From assembly GCA_039180865.1 (NCBI GenBank), contig JBCDCZ010000045.1:1-20378 (forward strand): a stretch of DNA of 20,378 nt, given 5' to 3'. The stretch is from JBCDCU01 sp039180865 (GTDB lineage: Bacteria; Pseudomonadota; Alphaproteobacteria; Rhizobiales; JACESI01). The notes below the pieces were generated by a model. It saw nothing but the letters and a program-made list of their open reading frames with translations, had not been told where the DNA came from and made no database searches. The position numbers were made by a program, and so were the translations under genes. Below are positions 1 to 6,858 of the stretch, in pieces (within the stretch, counting starts at the first letter, position 1; every line of letters begins with the position of its first letter).

Positions 1-1
1 A

Positions 2-364
2 GGCTCTCGGGTTTTGCTGCGTTTGAATGATGGGATCGGCTTCACAAAGGCAGGCCAGAAGAAGCTCGCCTATTACGTGCGCCGTGAGATCGACCAGATC
101 CTTGATGACGACCTCAATAACAATTTTGTTCTTGAAGGCGGAGCCCGGACGAACAAGCCGATCTCACAACAGGTTGTCATCCTGACCCGCCCAGCGCTTC
201 GACGGGGTGAGGCCCTTGCCGGTTCGAACGGTCGCTCGAGTGCGTTTTACCGCGATCCGGTTGCCCGGAACTTCTTTGTAAAAGGAGAGCTTCCGGAGAC
301 GCCTATCGACAGGGTGGATAATTTTGTCTGGGAACCGATCCCGGAAGGTGAAGCGGCTCTTTAA
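2..364 (+). CDS. SGNH-hydrolase-like (DUF459-type) protein, 3' end only
   Basis: The reading frame is open from the window edge (base 2) to TAA at 362-364, so this is the last 120 residues of a gene that starts upstream; the TTG at 14 is an internal codon. Residues near DGIGFTKAGQKKLAYYV match the C-terminal block of rhizobial DUF459 / SGNH-type esterase-like proteins, where a D-G-x-H/G-x-T-x-x-G segment carries the late catalytic-site region. Here Gly occupies the place where His is common (DGIGFT rather than DGIHFT), which may mean the protein is not a classical esterase. After it comes a Pro/Arg-rich tail ending in VWEPIPEGEAAL. DUF459 proteins are usually exported and are suspected to act on cell-envelope polysaccharide; that role is family inference. 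The catalytic serine block lies outside the window. The family call rests on a short segment. Confidence 0.6.
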   Translation, partial: GSRVLLRLNDGIGFTKAGQKKLAYYVRREIDQILDDDLNNNFVLEGGARTNKPISQQVVILTRPALRRGEALAGSNGRSSAFYRDPVARNFFVKGELPETPIDRVDNFVWEPIPEGEAAL

Positions 365-447
365 ACCAGCCCGAGATTTGAAGGCGAGACTGCTGCAATC
401 GCGAATTAGGATGCAAGGTAACGGAGCTTTGCAACGGTTGGAAAATC

Positions 448-475
448 GGCGGCACAATCCTTCGACCGTGCCGCC
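448..475 (-). terminator. Hairpin between convergent genes, probable terminator
   Basis: A perfect 8-bp inverted repeat, GGCGGCAC (448-455) and GTGCCGCC (468-475), encloses a 12-nt loop in the 121-bp gap between the convergent SGNH gene and the GNAT gene. Read on the minus strand the stem is followed by GATTTTCC, a short T tract, so it best suits the end of the GNAT transcript. It may also stop the plus-strand gene, although no T-run follows on that side. Confidence 0.5.
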
Positions 476-485
476 TGTGCTTCAC

Positions 486-944
486 CTAGAGCGCTTTCCA
501 GAAGACGACCTTATCGTCTCCCGCTGCCCAGAAATCGCGAATGCGGGCTTCTTCAGTGTAGCCAGTCTTTCGATAGAACTCCCGCGTTCCCGAGAATTCA
601 TCCGTTCCTGAGGTGTCGACAATGAGAACGCGTTGACCGCGCGCCTTAAGGCCTTCCTCAAGGCGCTTTACGATCAGTCTACCTGCTCCTGTGCCCTGAT
701 ATTCAGGAAGCACAGCGATCGCTAGCATATTCCAGGTTCCCTCCGTCATCTCTTCCGGTTCAGCGAAGCAGAAACCGATAGCAGTTCCATTGAGGTCGCA
801 GGTCAACCATACGGTTTCATCCGTCTGGCCAGCAAGAAACGGTTGAAGCATGTCGGGCAACATGTCGACCGGAAAAAGTCCGGTCTCTTTCACAACCTTT
901 CTAAGCGCGGGAATATCCTCCGACTTTGTCGGTCTAATTTTCAT
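486..944 (-). CDS. GNAT family N-acetyltransferase
   Basis: This 152-residue protein has the size and layout of a single-domain GCN5-related acetyltransferase, which moves an acetyl group from acetyl-CoA to an amine. The acetyl-CoA pyrophosphate-binding motif A is visible as AVLPEYQGTGAGRLIV around residues 77-92 (Q83-x-x-G-x-G pattern). It follows a beta-strand NMLAI, and motif B-like FYRKTGYTEEARIRDFW lies near 123-139. The N-terminus MKIRPTKSEDIPAL is the usual first strand and helix of the fold, which supports the ATG at 944. Only a weak ribosome binding site (GAAAGATC) precedes it. The gene stands alone on the minus strand, convergent with the SGNH gene and separated from the upstream LysR gene by 338 bp. 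The acceptor substrate cannot be inferred; no motif for ribosomal protein or antibiotic acetylation is evident. Confidence 0.85.
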   Translation of the reverse strand: MKIRPTKSEDIPALRKVVKETGLFPVDMLPDMLQPFLAGQTDETVWLTCDLNGTAIGFCFAEPEEMTEGTWNMLAIAVLPEYQGTGAGRLIVKRLEEGLKARGQRVLIVDTSGTDEFSGTREFYRKTGYTEEARIRDFWAAGDDKVVFWKAL

Positions 945-1282
945 TGGTTTTGATCTTTCACGATAAGCCGCGCGGGCTTTTTATTGCCCGCTCAAACGCG
1001 GCGTGACCCCGGGTTTCAGTCGTGATTTTCTGTGATTAAACGAGTGAAAAAGGGCCGCGTTAAACCTTGGCTCGCCCCTGGCAAAAGGGGAGCCATTGAG
1101 ACGTAAGTGACCCCGTCATTTGGGATCAGCGGCTTACCGCAATCGTGAACATAAAATCTCCGTAGCTCGACTGAGTGCCGAGCTTTCCAGTTGAGTATCA
1201 CCGGATACGTCAAGCGGCAATGCGGCTTTGTCATATTTAGCTTATCCTTGCCGCGACCGATGCTCCTTTGCACCGGATCGGA
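945..1282. other. Intergenic region with two hairpins, no convincing gene
   Basis: This 338-bp stretch separates the GNAT gene from the LysR gene, both on the minus strand. One bipartite hairpin lies at 967-1002 (GCCGCG 967-972 with CGCGGC 997-1002, and CGGGC 973-977 with GCCCG 986-990). It sits 23 bp upstream of the GNAT start. A second lies at 1068-1095 (TGGCT-cg-CCCCT with AGGGG-AGCCA around a 6-nt loop). Neither is followed by a clear T-run. A minus-strand open frame (72 codons from ATG at 1234) has no recognisable family and a poorly spaced ribosome site, so it is not called. No promoter could be assigned with confidence. Confidence 0.4.
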
Positions 1283-2128
1283 TCATTCGGACCTGTTTTG
1301 GACCAGGTCTTCGAGGGTCGTGGCTGCTTGGACCGGCACATAATCATGGCGAAACACAAGATAGGTCGTGACAGATTGGAAAGCTTCCGGGAGTGGTTCC
1401 ACAGTCAGATCATGGCTGCCGATGGCCGACTTCAAAGCGCGCATCGGAGCAACAGTGAAACCCATATCGGCTGCAACACAGCCAAGGATCCCGTCAAAAG
1501 ATCCCATTTCGAGGACTTCATAATCCGGATTTCCGGTTGCCCGCATCCAGGTTTCCGCAAGCCCGCGATAGCTGCAGCTTTGAGGAAACGCGATGAGCGG
1601 ACCGTTCTTCAGATTGCGGGGGCCTCTTGCGATTGCGAGTGTTTCCTCGAAGGCAGGAACAGCCCGAAATCTCTCTTCATCGATCGGACCGGCTACGAAC
1701 GCCCCGTCAAGAACCTGCTTCCATACGAGATCCGTCAGGCGGCCGGTCGGTCCCGTGGTCAGTGTGATTGGGGATTTCGGACAAGCGGTGCGCAGCTTTT
1801 TCAATAAAGATGGCAGCCGGACAGCGGCCGTTGTCTCCATTGAGCCAAGACGCAAGGCTCCTGAACCGTTTGCTAAATCGTTCAACTCACAATCGGCACG
1901 GTCAAATTCTCGAATGAGGCGGGTCAGGCGCTGGTAAGCGACCTCGCCAAATGGGGTGAGCTGGGCGCCACCGCGGCCCCTGTTGAAGAGGCGTTTGGCG
2001 TAGTGGGATTCAAGACGTGAAACGCGCCCAGTCACATTCGACTGGACCGTATTGAGTGCGGTTGCCGCACTCGCAAAGCCGCCCGTTTCAGCCACGGTCA
2101 GGAAGGTTCGGATGAGTTTCAGATCCAT
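1283..2128 (-). CDS. LysR-family transcriptional regulator, divergent from nitronate monooxygenases
   Basis: The 281-residue protein has the LysR plan: an N-terminal winged helix-turn-helix (MDLKLIRTFLTVAETGGFASAATALNTVQSNVTGRVSRLE, about residues 1-60) followed by a substrate-binding-like effector domain from about residue 90 to the end. The start is fixed by the canonical MDLKLIRTFL beginning. Length is slightly below the usual 290-310. The recognition helix segment reads TVQSNVTGRVSRLE, so it has VTGRVSRLE where many members have SRxIxxLE. LysR proteins usually regulate the gene transcribed divergently from their own, here the first nitronate monooxygenase 74 bp away, and the shared region holds an AT-rich inverted repeat. 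The effector is unknown; a nitro compound or nitronate would fit the neighbours, but that is inference. Confidence 0.88.
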   Translation of the reverse strand: MDLKLIRTFLTVAETGGFASAATALNTVQSNVTGRVSRLESHYAKRLFNRGRGGAQLTPFGEVAYQRLTRLIREFDRADCELNDLANGSGALRLGSMETTAAVRLPSLLKKLRTACPKSPITLTTGPTGRLTDLVWKQVLDGAFVAGPIDEERFRAVPAFEETLAIARGPRNLKNGPLIAFPQSCSYRGLAETWMRATGNPDYEVLEMGSFDGILGCVAADMGFTVAPMRALKSAIGSHDLTVEPLPEAFQSVTTYLVFRHDYVPVQAATTLEDLVQNRSE

Positions 2129-2135
2129 ATATCTC

Positions 2136-2159
2136 TTTTAGTGATAGAAAATTCTAAAA
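2136..2159. promoter_or_regulatory. Candidate LysR operator (TTTTAG-N12-CTAAAA)
   Basis: TTTTAG at 2136-2141 and CTAAAA at 2154-2159 form a perfect 6-bp inverted repeat with a 12-nt AT-rich spacer. It sits in the 74-bp gap between the divergent LysR gene (start 2128) and nitronate monooxygenase gene (start 2203). LysR binding sites are typically interrupted AT-rich dyads that contain T-N11-A, and location between divergent regulator and target is the family norm. Only eight bases separate it from the regulator's start codon, which would suit autorepression. Confidence 0.45.
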
Positions 2160-2202
2160 ACAATCATTATTCATCGGAAAGTTAATCCGTTAGGGTCCAG
2201 AT

Positions 2203-3180
2203 ATGGCTAGAAAACTGACCACTCGGCTCACCGAGTTCTTGAACATTGATCATCCCATACTTCTCGCGCCGATGGATAAGGTGGCGGGTGGACGTCTTGC
2301 TGCTGCGGTTTCCGCAGCTGGCGGTCTCGGACTGATCGGCGGGGGGTACGGCGACCGGGACTGGTTGGAAGTAGCCTTGGCAGATGCCGGTAATCAGGAC
2401 GTCGGTATTGGCTTCATAACCTGGAGTGCGAAGCAAAACCCGAACGTCATTGACTACGCGCTTTCGCGAAACCCAAAGGCTCTGATGGTATCCTTTGGTG
2501 ATGCGGATGACGTGATCCGGGCTGCGAAAGAGCGCAACATCCCGACGCTCTGGCAGGTACAGCGGCTTGCGCAGGCTAAACAGGCGATCGAGGCGGGTGC
2601 GGACATTCTCGTCGTTCAAGGCCAGGAAGCCGGAGGGCATGGAATGGACCGTGGCCTTACGGCCTTTCTTCCAGCAGTCCGCGACTTGGCCGGGCCTGAT
2701 CAGATTATTGCAGCTGCCGGTGGTATCGCCGACGGTCGCGGATTGGCGTCAGCCCTCATGCTTGGAGCGGACGGTGTTTTGATGGGAACACGGTTCTGGG
2801 CAAGCACTGAAGCGGTCGGAAGCGATGCAGCCAAGGACAAACTCGTTGAAATGGCGGGGGACGACACAATCCGGACTAAGGTTTTCGATGTTGCACGTAA
2901 CGTGGACTGGCCCTGGTATTTTACCGGGCGGGTTGGCCGCAATGCGTTTTCCGACGAATGGCACAATGATATCGAAACGCTGAAAAGCAATGCAGAGCGC
3001 GAACGCCTGCGCTACGACAATGCGGATCCCGATGATTTTTCAACCCGTGTCGTCATTGCTGGCGAGGCTGTTGATCTCATTGATGCTATTGAGCCCGCAA
3101 GCGCGATTATCGAAAGGACGGTCGCTGAAGCCATTTCCTTGTTGGATCAGGCTCCACGATTTGTGACATCAACCGAATAG
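2203..3180 (+). CDS. Nitronate monooxygenase family protein (first of tandem pair)
   Basis: A 325-residue FMN-dependent TIM-barrel enzyme of the nitronate monooxygenase / 2-nitropropane dioxygenase family, which oxidises alkyl nitronates to carbonyl compounds and nitrite. Visible signatures are the first strand HPILLAPMDKVAGGRLAAAVSAAGGLGLIGGG (residues 17-48), the catalytic-loop motif QGQEAGGHG (139-147, with His146 as probable general base), the FMN phosphate-binding segment AAAGGIADGRG (170-180), and MGTRF (194-198). AGGG stands 8 bases before the ATG. The C-terminal third (about 215-325) is unlike the second copy and contains a Trp-rich DWPWYFTGRVGRNAF segment, common in the shorter NMO-like subgroup often annotated as 2-nitropropane dioxygenase. 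It probably forms a transcript with the next gene, 78 bp downstream, under the divergent LysR regulator. The true substrate could be another activated carbanion. Confidence 0.88.
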   Translation: MARKLTTRLTEFLNIDHPILLAPMDKVAGGRLAAAVSAAGGLGLIGGGYGDRDWLEVALADAGNQDVGIGFITWSAKQNPNVIDYALSRNPKALMVSFGDADDVIRAAKERNIPTLWQVQRLAQAKQAIEAGADILVVQGQEAGGHGMDRGLTAFLPAVRDLAGPDQIIAAAGGIADGRGLASALMLGADGVLMGTRFWASTEAVGSDAAKDKLVEMAGDDTIRTKVFDVARNVDWPWYFTGRVGRNAFSDEWHNDIETLKSNAERERLRYDNADPDDFSTRVVIAGEAVDLIDAIEPASAIIERTVAEAISLLDQAPRFVTSTE

Positions 3181-3258
3181 ATGGTGATTCGGATCGGCAT
3201 CCGTCGGCCCGGCATCTGAAACCATCCTTTTGATCGAAGTTTTGGTAAGGACTTGAGA

Positions 3259-4323
3259 ATGTCTCTCCTCGACCGCCTCGGAATGACCGTTCCCATCATT
3301 CAGGCTCCGATGGCCGGGGTTTCCACACCGGACATGGCCGCCGCTGTTTCGAACGCAGGCGGGCTCGGATCTATCTCGGTCGGTGCCTCCGATGCCCAAG
3401 GTGCGCGGGCGGCGATTGAAGCGACGCGGTCAAAAACCAACAAAGCGTTTAATGTCAATGTCTTTGTCCATCCTGAAGCCAATGCCGATCCCGATCGTGA
3501 AGCGGCATGGCTTGCGGCACTCGATCCGCTTTTTCGTCGCTTTGATGCCAAGCCACCTGATCGATTACGAACGATCTATAAGAGTTTCGCCGAAGACGAT
3601 GAGATGCTTGCAGCCCTCGTTGAGCATGCGCCGACGGTTGTGAGCCTTCATTTCGGGCTCCCGCTCCAAGAAAAGATCGATGCGCTGAAAGCATGCGGTT
3701 CCATTCTCCTCGCTACAGTCACAAATCTGAGTGAAGCCAAGGAAGCGGAAGCGGCTGGGATCGATGCGCTTGTTGCACAAGGCATAGAGGCTGGCGGGCA
3801 CCGTGGCATGTTCGATCCTGATGCTCTGGATGAAGGTCTTGGCACATTTGCCCTGACCCGCCTTCTTGCATCGAGATCTTCCCTACCGGTCATTGCTGCT
3901 GGTGGCATCATGGATGGTGCGGGTATTCGTGCCGCTCTTGATCTTGGCGCCGTGGCTGCCCAACTTGGGACAGCCTTTGTCGCCTGTCCCGAAAGCACGG
4001 CTGATCAAGGCTTTCGCGCGGCTCTGGCGGATGCAGCAGAAACCGGCACGGCTATGACATCCGCCATTTCAGGACGACCCGCCCGAGGGCTCATCAATAA
4101 GTTCGTTCAGTGGGGGCAGGGAGATCTCCCACCGCTCCCGGACTATCCAATAGCTTATGACGCCGGAAAGGCGTTGAATGCGGCTGCAAAGGCCGCAGGA
4201 GAGGCGGGCTTTGGTGCTCAGTGGGCCGGGCAGGGCGCGCCTTTAAGCCGTGCCCTTCCGGCTGCTGAATTGGTTTCTGTGCTCAATGATGAACTGATTG
4301 CCGCCTCGCAACCGAACGCCTGA
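3259..4323 (+). CDS. Nitronate monooxygenase, class I-like (second of tandem pair)
   Basis: A 354-residue FMN-binding TIM-barrel protein. An upstream in-frame TTG at 3253 exists, but ATG 3259 is chosen because GGTAAGG ends 8 bases before it and MSLLDRLGMTVPIIQAPMAG is the normal family N-terminus. Motifs typical of class I nitronate monooxygenases are in order: QAPMAG (15-20), FNVNVF (64-69), VSLHFGLP (128-135), QGIEAGGHRG (174-183, His181 as probable catalytic base) and IAAGGIMDG (212-220), then LGTAF. This set is stronger evidence for genuine nitronate chemistry than in the first copy. The two proteins share the fold but differ in loops and C-terminus, so they look like separately acquired paralogues rather than a recent duplication. 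It ends 10 bp from the convergent SDR gene. Confidence 0.9.
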   Translation: MSLLDRLGMTVPIIQAPMAGVSTPDMAAAVSNAGGLGSISVGASDAQGARAAIEATRSKTNKAFNVNVFVHPEANADPDREAAWLAALDPLFRRFDAKPPDRLRTIYKSFAEDDEMLAALVEHAPTVVSLHFGLPLQEKIDALKACGSILLATVTNLSEAKEAEAAGIDALVAQGIEAGGHRGMFDPDALDEGLGTFALTRLLASRSSLPVIAAGGIMDGAGIRAALDLGAVAAQLGTAFVACPESTADQGFRAALADAAETGTAMTSAISGRPARGLINKFVQWGQGDLPPLPDYPIAYDAGKALNAAAKAAGEAGFGAQWAGQGAPLSRALPAAELVSVLNDELIAASQPNA

Positions 4324-4333
4324 CCCGCACCGG

Positions 4334-5110
4334 TCACGCCGTCTGGAGGGCCGGCAGTCCGGCCCGCAGACGACCTTCATCCGTTTTCAGGGAAAAGTCG
4401 GTCCCGGCGAATTCACGTCCTTCTTCGCCGCAAAGAAACAGGATTGCTTTGGCGACCCATTCCGGCGGGATATGAACGCCCGGGTCTAACTGGCTGACCG
4501 GATTGATCCCCGATGCTTTGATTGCCGTCTGCATATCTGTTGCAACGGTCCCCGGGCTCAGACCCACCGCAGTAATGCCCGCCTCGCGATATTCTTTGTC
4601 GGTACAGCGGGTGAGCGAGAGGACTGCCGCCTTTGTCGCGCAATAATGGCTCCAGCCTTCAAGGGCGCTCGTCGCCGCGCCTGAGCTGATGTTGATGATC
4701 GTCCCTGATCCCTGTGCGATCATAGATGGCAAAGCTGCCCGAAGGCCGAAATAGACACCCTTCAGGTTGATATCGACGATTTCCGACCACGCTGAAGGAT
4801 CGCTGTCAGCAAGTCTCGCAATCGGCTCGATCGTTCCGGCATTGTTTACGAGCACATCGATGCTTCCGAATGTCTCAATCGCATGGTTTATCAGAGCTGA
4901 GACCTCTCCATAATTGCTGACATCGCAGGGAAAGGCGCTTGCCTTTCCACCCTCAGCCGTAATCTCCTGCGCGATATTTTTAATGCCCTCGGCTGAGCGC
5001 GCAGCAAGGACAATGTTTGCTCCGTGTTCGGCGAGATAGCGTGCTGTGGCTTCACCGATGCCCTTGCTCGCGCCCGTGATTACGATCGTTTTTTCATTGA
5101 TGGGTTTCAT
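4334..5110 (-). CDS. Short-chain dehydrogenase/reductase (SDR)
   Basis: A 258-residue classical SDR that uses NAD(P)(H) to interconvert alcohols and carbonyls. The Rossmann nucleotide motif TGASKGIG lies at 12-19, NNAG at 89-92, the structural Asn at 115 (VDIN), the catalytic serine at 142-143 (ISSG), and the Tyr156-x-x-x-Lys160 pair in YCATK. The PG motif is at 186-187. The residues after strand 2 (AARSAEG) favour NADP(H) over NAD, as Arg38 takes the place of an acidic residue. CGGAGAAG 8 bases before ATG supports the start. It follows the azoreductase gene by 29 bp on the same strand, so the two are very likely cotranscribed. The C-terminal stretch around FAGTDFSLKTDEGRLRAGL lacks features that name a substrate. 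The family is certain and the substrate unknown. Confidence 0.9.
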   Translation of the reverse strand: MKPINEKTIVITGASKGIGEATARYLAEHGANIVLAARSAEGIKNIAQEITAEGGKASAFPCDVSNYGEVSALINHAIETFGSIDVLVNNAGTIEPIARLADSDPSAWSEIVDINLKGVYFGLRAALPSMIAQGSGTIINISSGAATSALEGWSHYCATKAAVLSLTRCTDKEYREAGITAVGLSPGTVATDMQTAIKASGINPVSQLDPGVHIPPEWVAKAILFLCGEEGREFAGTDFSLKTDEGRLRAGLPALQTA

Positions 5111-5139
5111 TGTTGCTTCTCCGAGTGTGCGTCAGGCAA

Positions 5140-5757
5140 TCAGGCAAACGCGGCTTTGATGTTAGCCTCTGCTCTCGACATGTTTGCTCTGAGCTTGTCG
5201 TCTGCCGCAGTCGTTTCCTGAACGGTGATAACTTCGATTGTCTCGATCCCGAGGAACGAGAGAAGAAACCGCAGATAGGGCTCGAGATAATTCGCCTGTT
5301 CAAAGGCTTCACCGGGCAAGTAACCGTTCGCGCCATAGGCGCAGATGACGATGGCGCGGCGGGTTTTAACGAGGCCTGTGAAAGCGCCGTCAGTGAAGGA
5401 AAATGTGTGTCCGATCCGCGTGATTTGATCGATCCACGCTTTAAGGGCTGCAGGAACCGAAAAATTGTAGATCGGTACGGCGAGAAGGAGGGTTTCAGCT
5501 TCCTGCAGTTCCAGGATCAGGCGGTCGGATAATGCCGTTGCATTCCGTAAACCATCGGTCAGTGCATCCGCTGGGGTATAAAAACCGGTGATTGTATCCT
5601 GTGAAAGGATTGGGATCGGATCGCGCGCCAAATGGCGCCGCGTTACCCTGCCGTTCGGGTTAAGCGCTTGCCATTTTTCTTCCGCGATATCGGCAAGGCG
5701 AGATGAATGCGATCCAACGGTCCTTGAGGAGCTATCTATCCGAAGCAGTGTGGTCAT
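5140..5757 (-). CDS. azoR: FMN-dependent NADH:quinone oxidoreductase / azoreductase
   Basis: A 205-residue flavodoxin-like reductase of the AzoR family. It reduces quinones to hydroquinones by two electrons and cleaves azo bonds, using FMN and NADH. The N-terminus MTTLLRIDSSSRTVGSHSSRL carries the phosphate-binding loop (SSSR-x-x-x-S-x-S). The family signature PIYNFSVPAALKAWID is at 95-110, and YGANGYLPGEAFEQANYLEPYLRFLLSFLG (from 141) is the FMN-contacting block and dimer helix. The frame continues upstream to an ATG at 5784, but AAAGGAG lies 6 bases before the ATG at 5757, so that start is used. It is first in a likely two-gene operon with the SDR gene and divergent from the second LysR gene. 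The pairing suggests quinone or electrophile detoxification, which is inference. Confidence 0.9.
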   Translation of the reverse strand: MTTLLRIDSSSRTVGSHSSRLADIAEEKWQALNPNGRVTRRHLARDPIPILSQDTITGFYTPADALTDGLRNATALSDRLILELQEAETLLLAVPIYNFSVPAALKAWIDQITRIGHTFSFTDGAFTGLVKTRRAIVICAYGANGYLPGEAFEQANYLEPYLRFLLSFLGIETIEVITVQETTAADDKLRANMSRAEANIKAAFA

Positions 5758-5833
5758 TGGGCTCTCCTTTGGTTTCTCTTGCATGGCGTAACCCGTGCAG
5801 AAACATTAAAAAATGATTGGTTTCATGAGATAG

Positions 5834-5852
5834 TCGTGCGACTTTCGCACGA
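5834..5852. promoter_or_regulatory. Perfect palindrome abutting the LysR start codon
   Basis: TCGTGCGA (5834-5841) and TCGCACGA (5845-5852) are perfect 8-bp inverted arms around CTT, and the second arm ends at the base before the ATG at 5853. It sits in the divergent azoR/LysR region, 77 bp from the azoR start. It could be a protein operator or, in the LysR mRNA, a hairpin that touches the initiation site. No Shine-Dalgarno sequence is seen before that ATG, which makes either reading more plausible. Confidence 0.55.
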
Positions 5853-6746
5853 ATGGACATCTCTTCGTTGAAAGTCGTGCTTCTGGTGGAAGCTCAAGGA
5901 AGCCTCGCAGGTGCGGCCCGTGTTCTCGGTGTCGATCCCTCTTCCATATCGAGGATTGTTTCGAGTGTTGAATCGGAGCTTGGGGTTCGCTTGTTCCAGC
6001 GGACCACGCGTCGCCTTGTCGCGACCGACGAAGGGCGGACCTATCTGCAAAGACTCGCACCACTCCTCGAAGAAATTGATGTTGCGCGTGAGGAAGCGAC
6101 CGGGAAGCGCAGCCAACCCAACGGCGTTTTGCGGCTTACGGCATCGACAGCGTTTTCAACCGAGGTGATCGTTCCGCATCTCGCCGAGTTCAGGACGCGC
6201 TACCCGGATATTGCAATTGATCTCATCAGCCACGACGCCAATCTTGATCTTGTCGAGAACCAGATCGATCTGGCGATCCGTCTGGCCCCTGTTCCGAAAG
6301 GGGATCTCATTTCAACCCGGTTGATGACAACGGCCTATCGTGTGGTTGCCAGTCCTGCCTATCTCAAACGCCATCCGGTCGGTGGTGCGCCGTCAGATGT
6401 CGCGGGCCATGATTGCCTTCGCTTTGCCTTACCGGACTTTCAAGATCGCTGGCTTTACAAGAAGGGTTCTGGCGAACCGAAAGCAGTTTCGGTGGGCGGG
6501 GGGCTGCTTTTTTCGAACGCACTTTCGATTAGAAAGGCGGCCGTATCCGGAATTGGCGTTGCGCTGCTCGCCGACTGGATGGTCCGGGAGGATCTCTCGA
6601 CGGAACGCCTCGTTGACCTCTTTCCCGACTATCAGTGGGCTGCTACCGAATTTGATACGGCGGCGTGGGCGCTTTATCCAAGCCGTGCCTATCTTCCGCA
6701 GAAAGTCCGAGTCATGATTGATTATCTGCGAAAGGTACTTTCATGA
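5853..6746 (+). CDS. LysR-family transcriptional regulator, divergent from azoR
   Basis: A 297-residue LysR regulator. Residues 1-60 form the winged helix-turn-helix (MDISSLKVVLLVEAQGSLAGAARVLGVDPSSISRIVSSVESELG VRLFQRTTRR pattern), ending in the RTTRRL motif. Residues from about 90 to 290 form the effector-binding domain (VLRLTASTAFSTEVIVPHLAEF, DLAIRLAPVPKGDL, YRVVASPAYL). This CrgA/DsdC-like subgroup commonly sits next to oxidoreductase genes. The ATG at 5853 matches the family N-terminus, yet no ribosome binding site precedes it; an 8-bp palindrome ends at the base before. Translation may be leaderless or controlled by that hairpin. The divergent azoR-SDR operon is the likely target, with a quinone or other electrophile as possible effector by analogy. 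Confidence 0.9.
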   Translation: MDISSLKVVLLVEAQGSLAGAARVLGVDPSSISRIVSSVESELGVRLFQRTTRRLVATDEGRTYLQRLAPLLEEIDVAREEATGKRSQPNGVLRLTASTAFSTEVIVPHLAEFRTRYPDIAIDLISHDANLDLVENQIDLAIRLAPVPKGDLISTRLMTTAYRVVASPAYLKRHPVGGAPSDVAGHDCLRFALPDFQDRWLYKKGSGEPKAVSVGGGLLFSNALSIRKAAVSGIGVALLADWMVREDLSTERLVDLFPDYQWAATEFDTAAWALYPSRAYLPQKVRVMIDYLRKVLS

Positions 6747-6858
6747 AGTTACGCAAAAAGGGTGCAAGCTCCCAGAGTGAGGCCTGCTTGCTTGAGACCT
6801 CCAAGTAAGTCAGTATCGCTGCAGCTTTAAAGACTGTATCAGTGAGGCGTAAAACATC

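Noticed and set aside
1016..1273. Open frame of 72-85 codons on the minus strand between the LysR and GNAT genes
   Set aside because: No recognisable family, poorly spaced ribosome site, mixed composition, and overlap with a hairpin at 1068-1095. It may be a decayed fragment, but nothing supports it as a gene.
5140..5784. Longer azoreductase start at 5784
   Set aside because: The ATG at 5757 has AAAGGAG 6 bases upstream and gives the normal MTTLLRIDSS N-terminus; the extra nine residues match nothing in the family.
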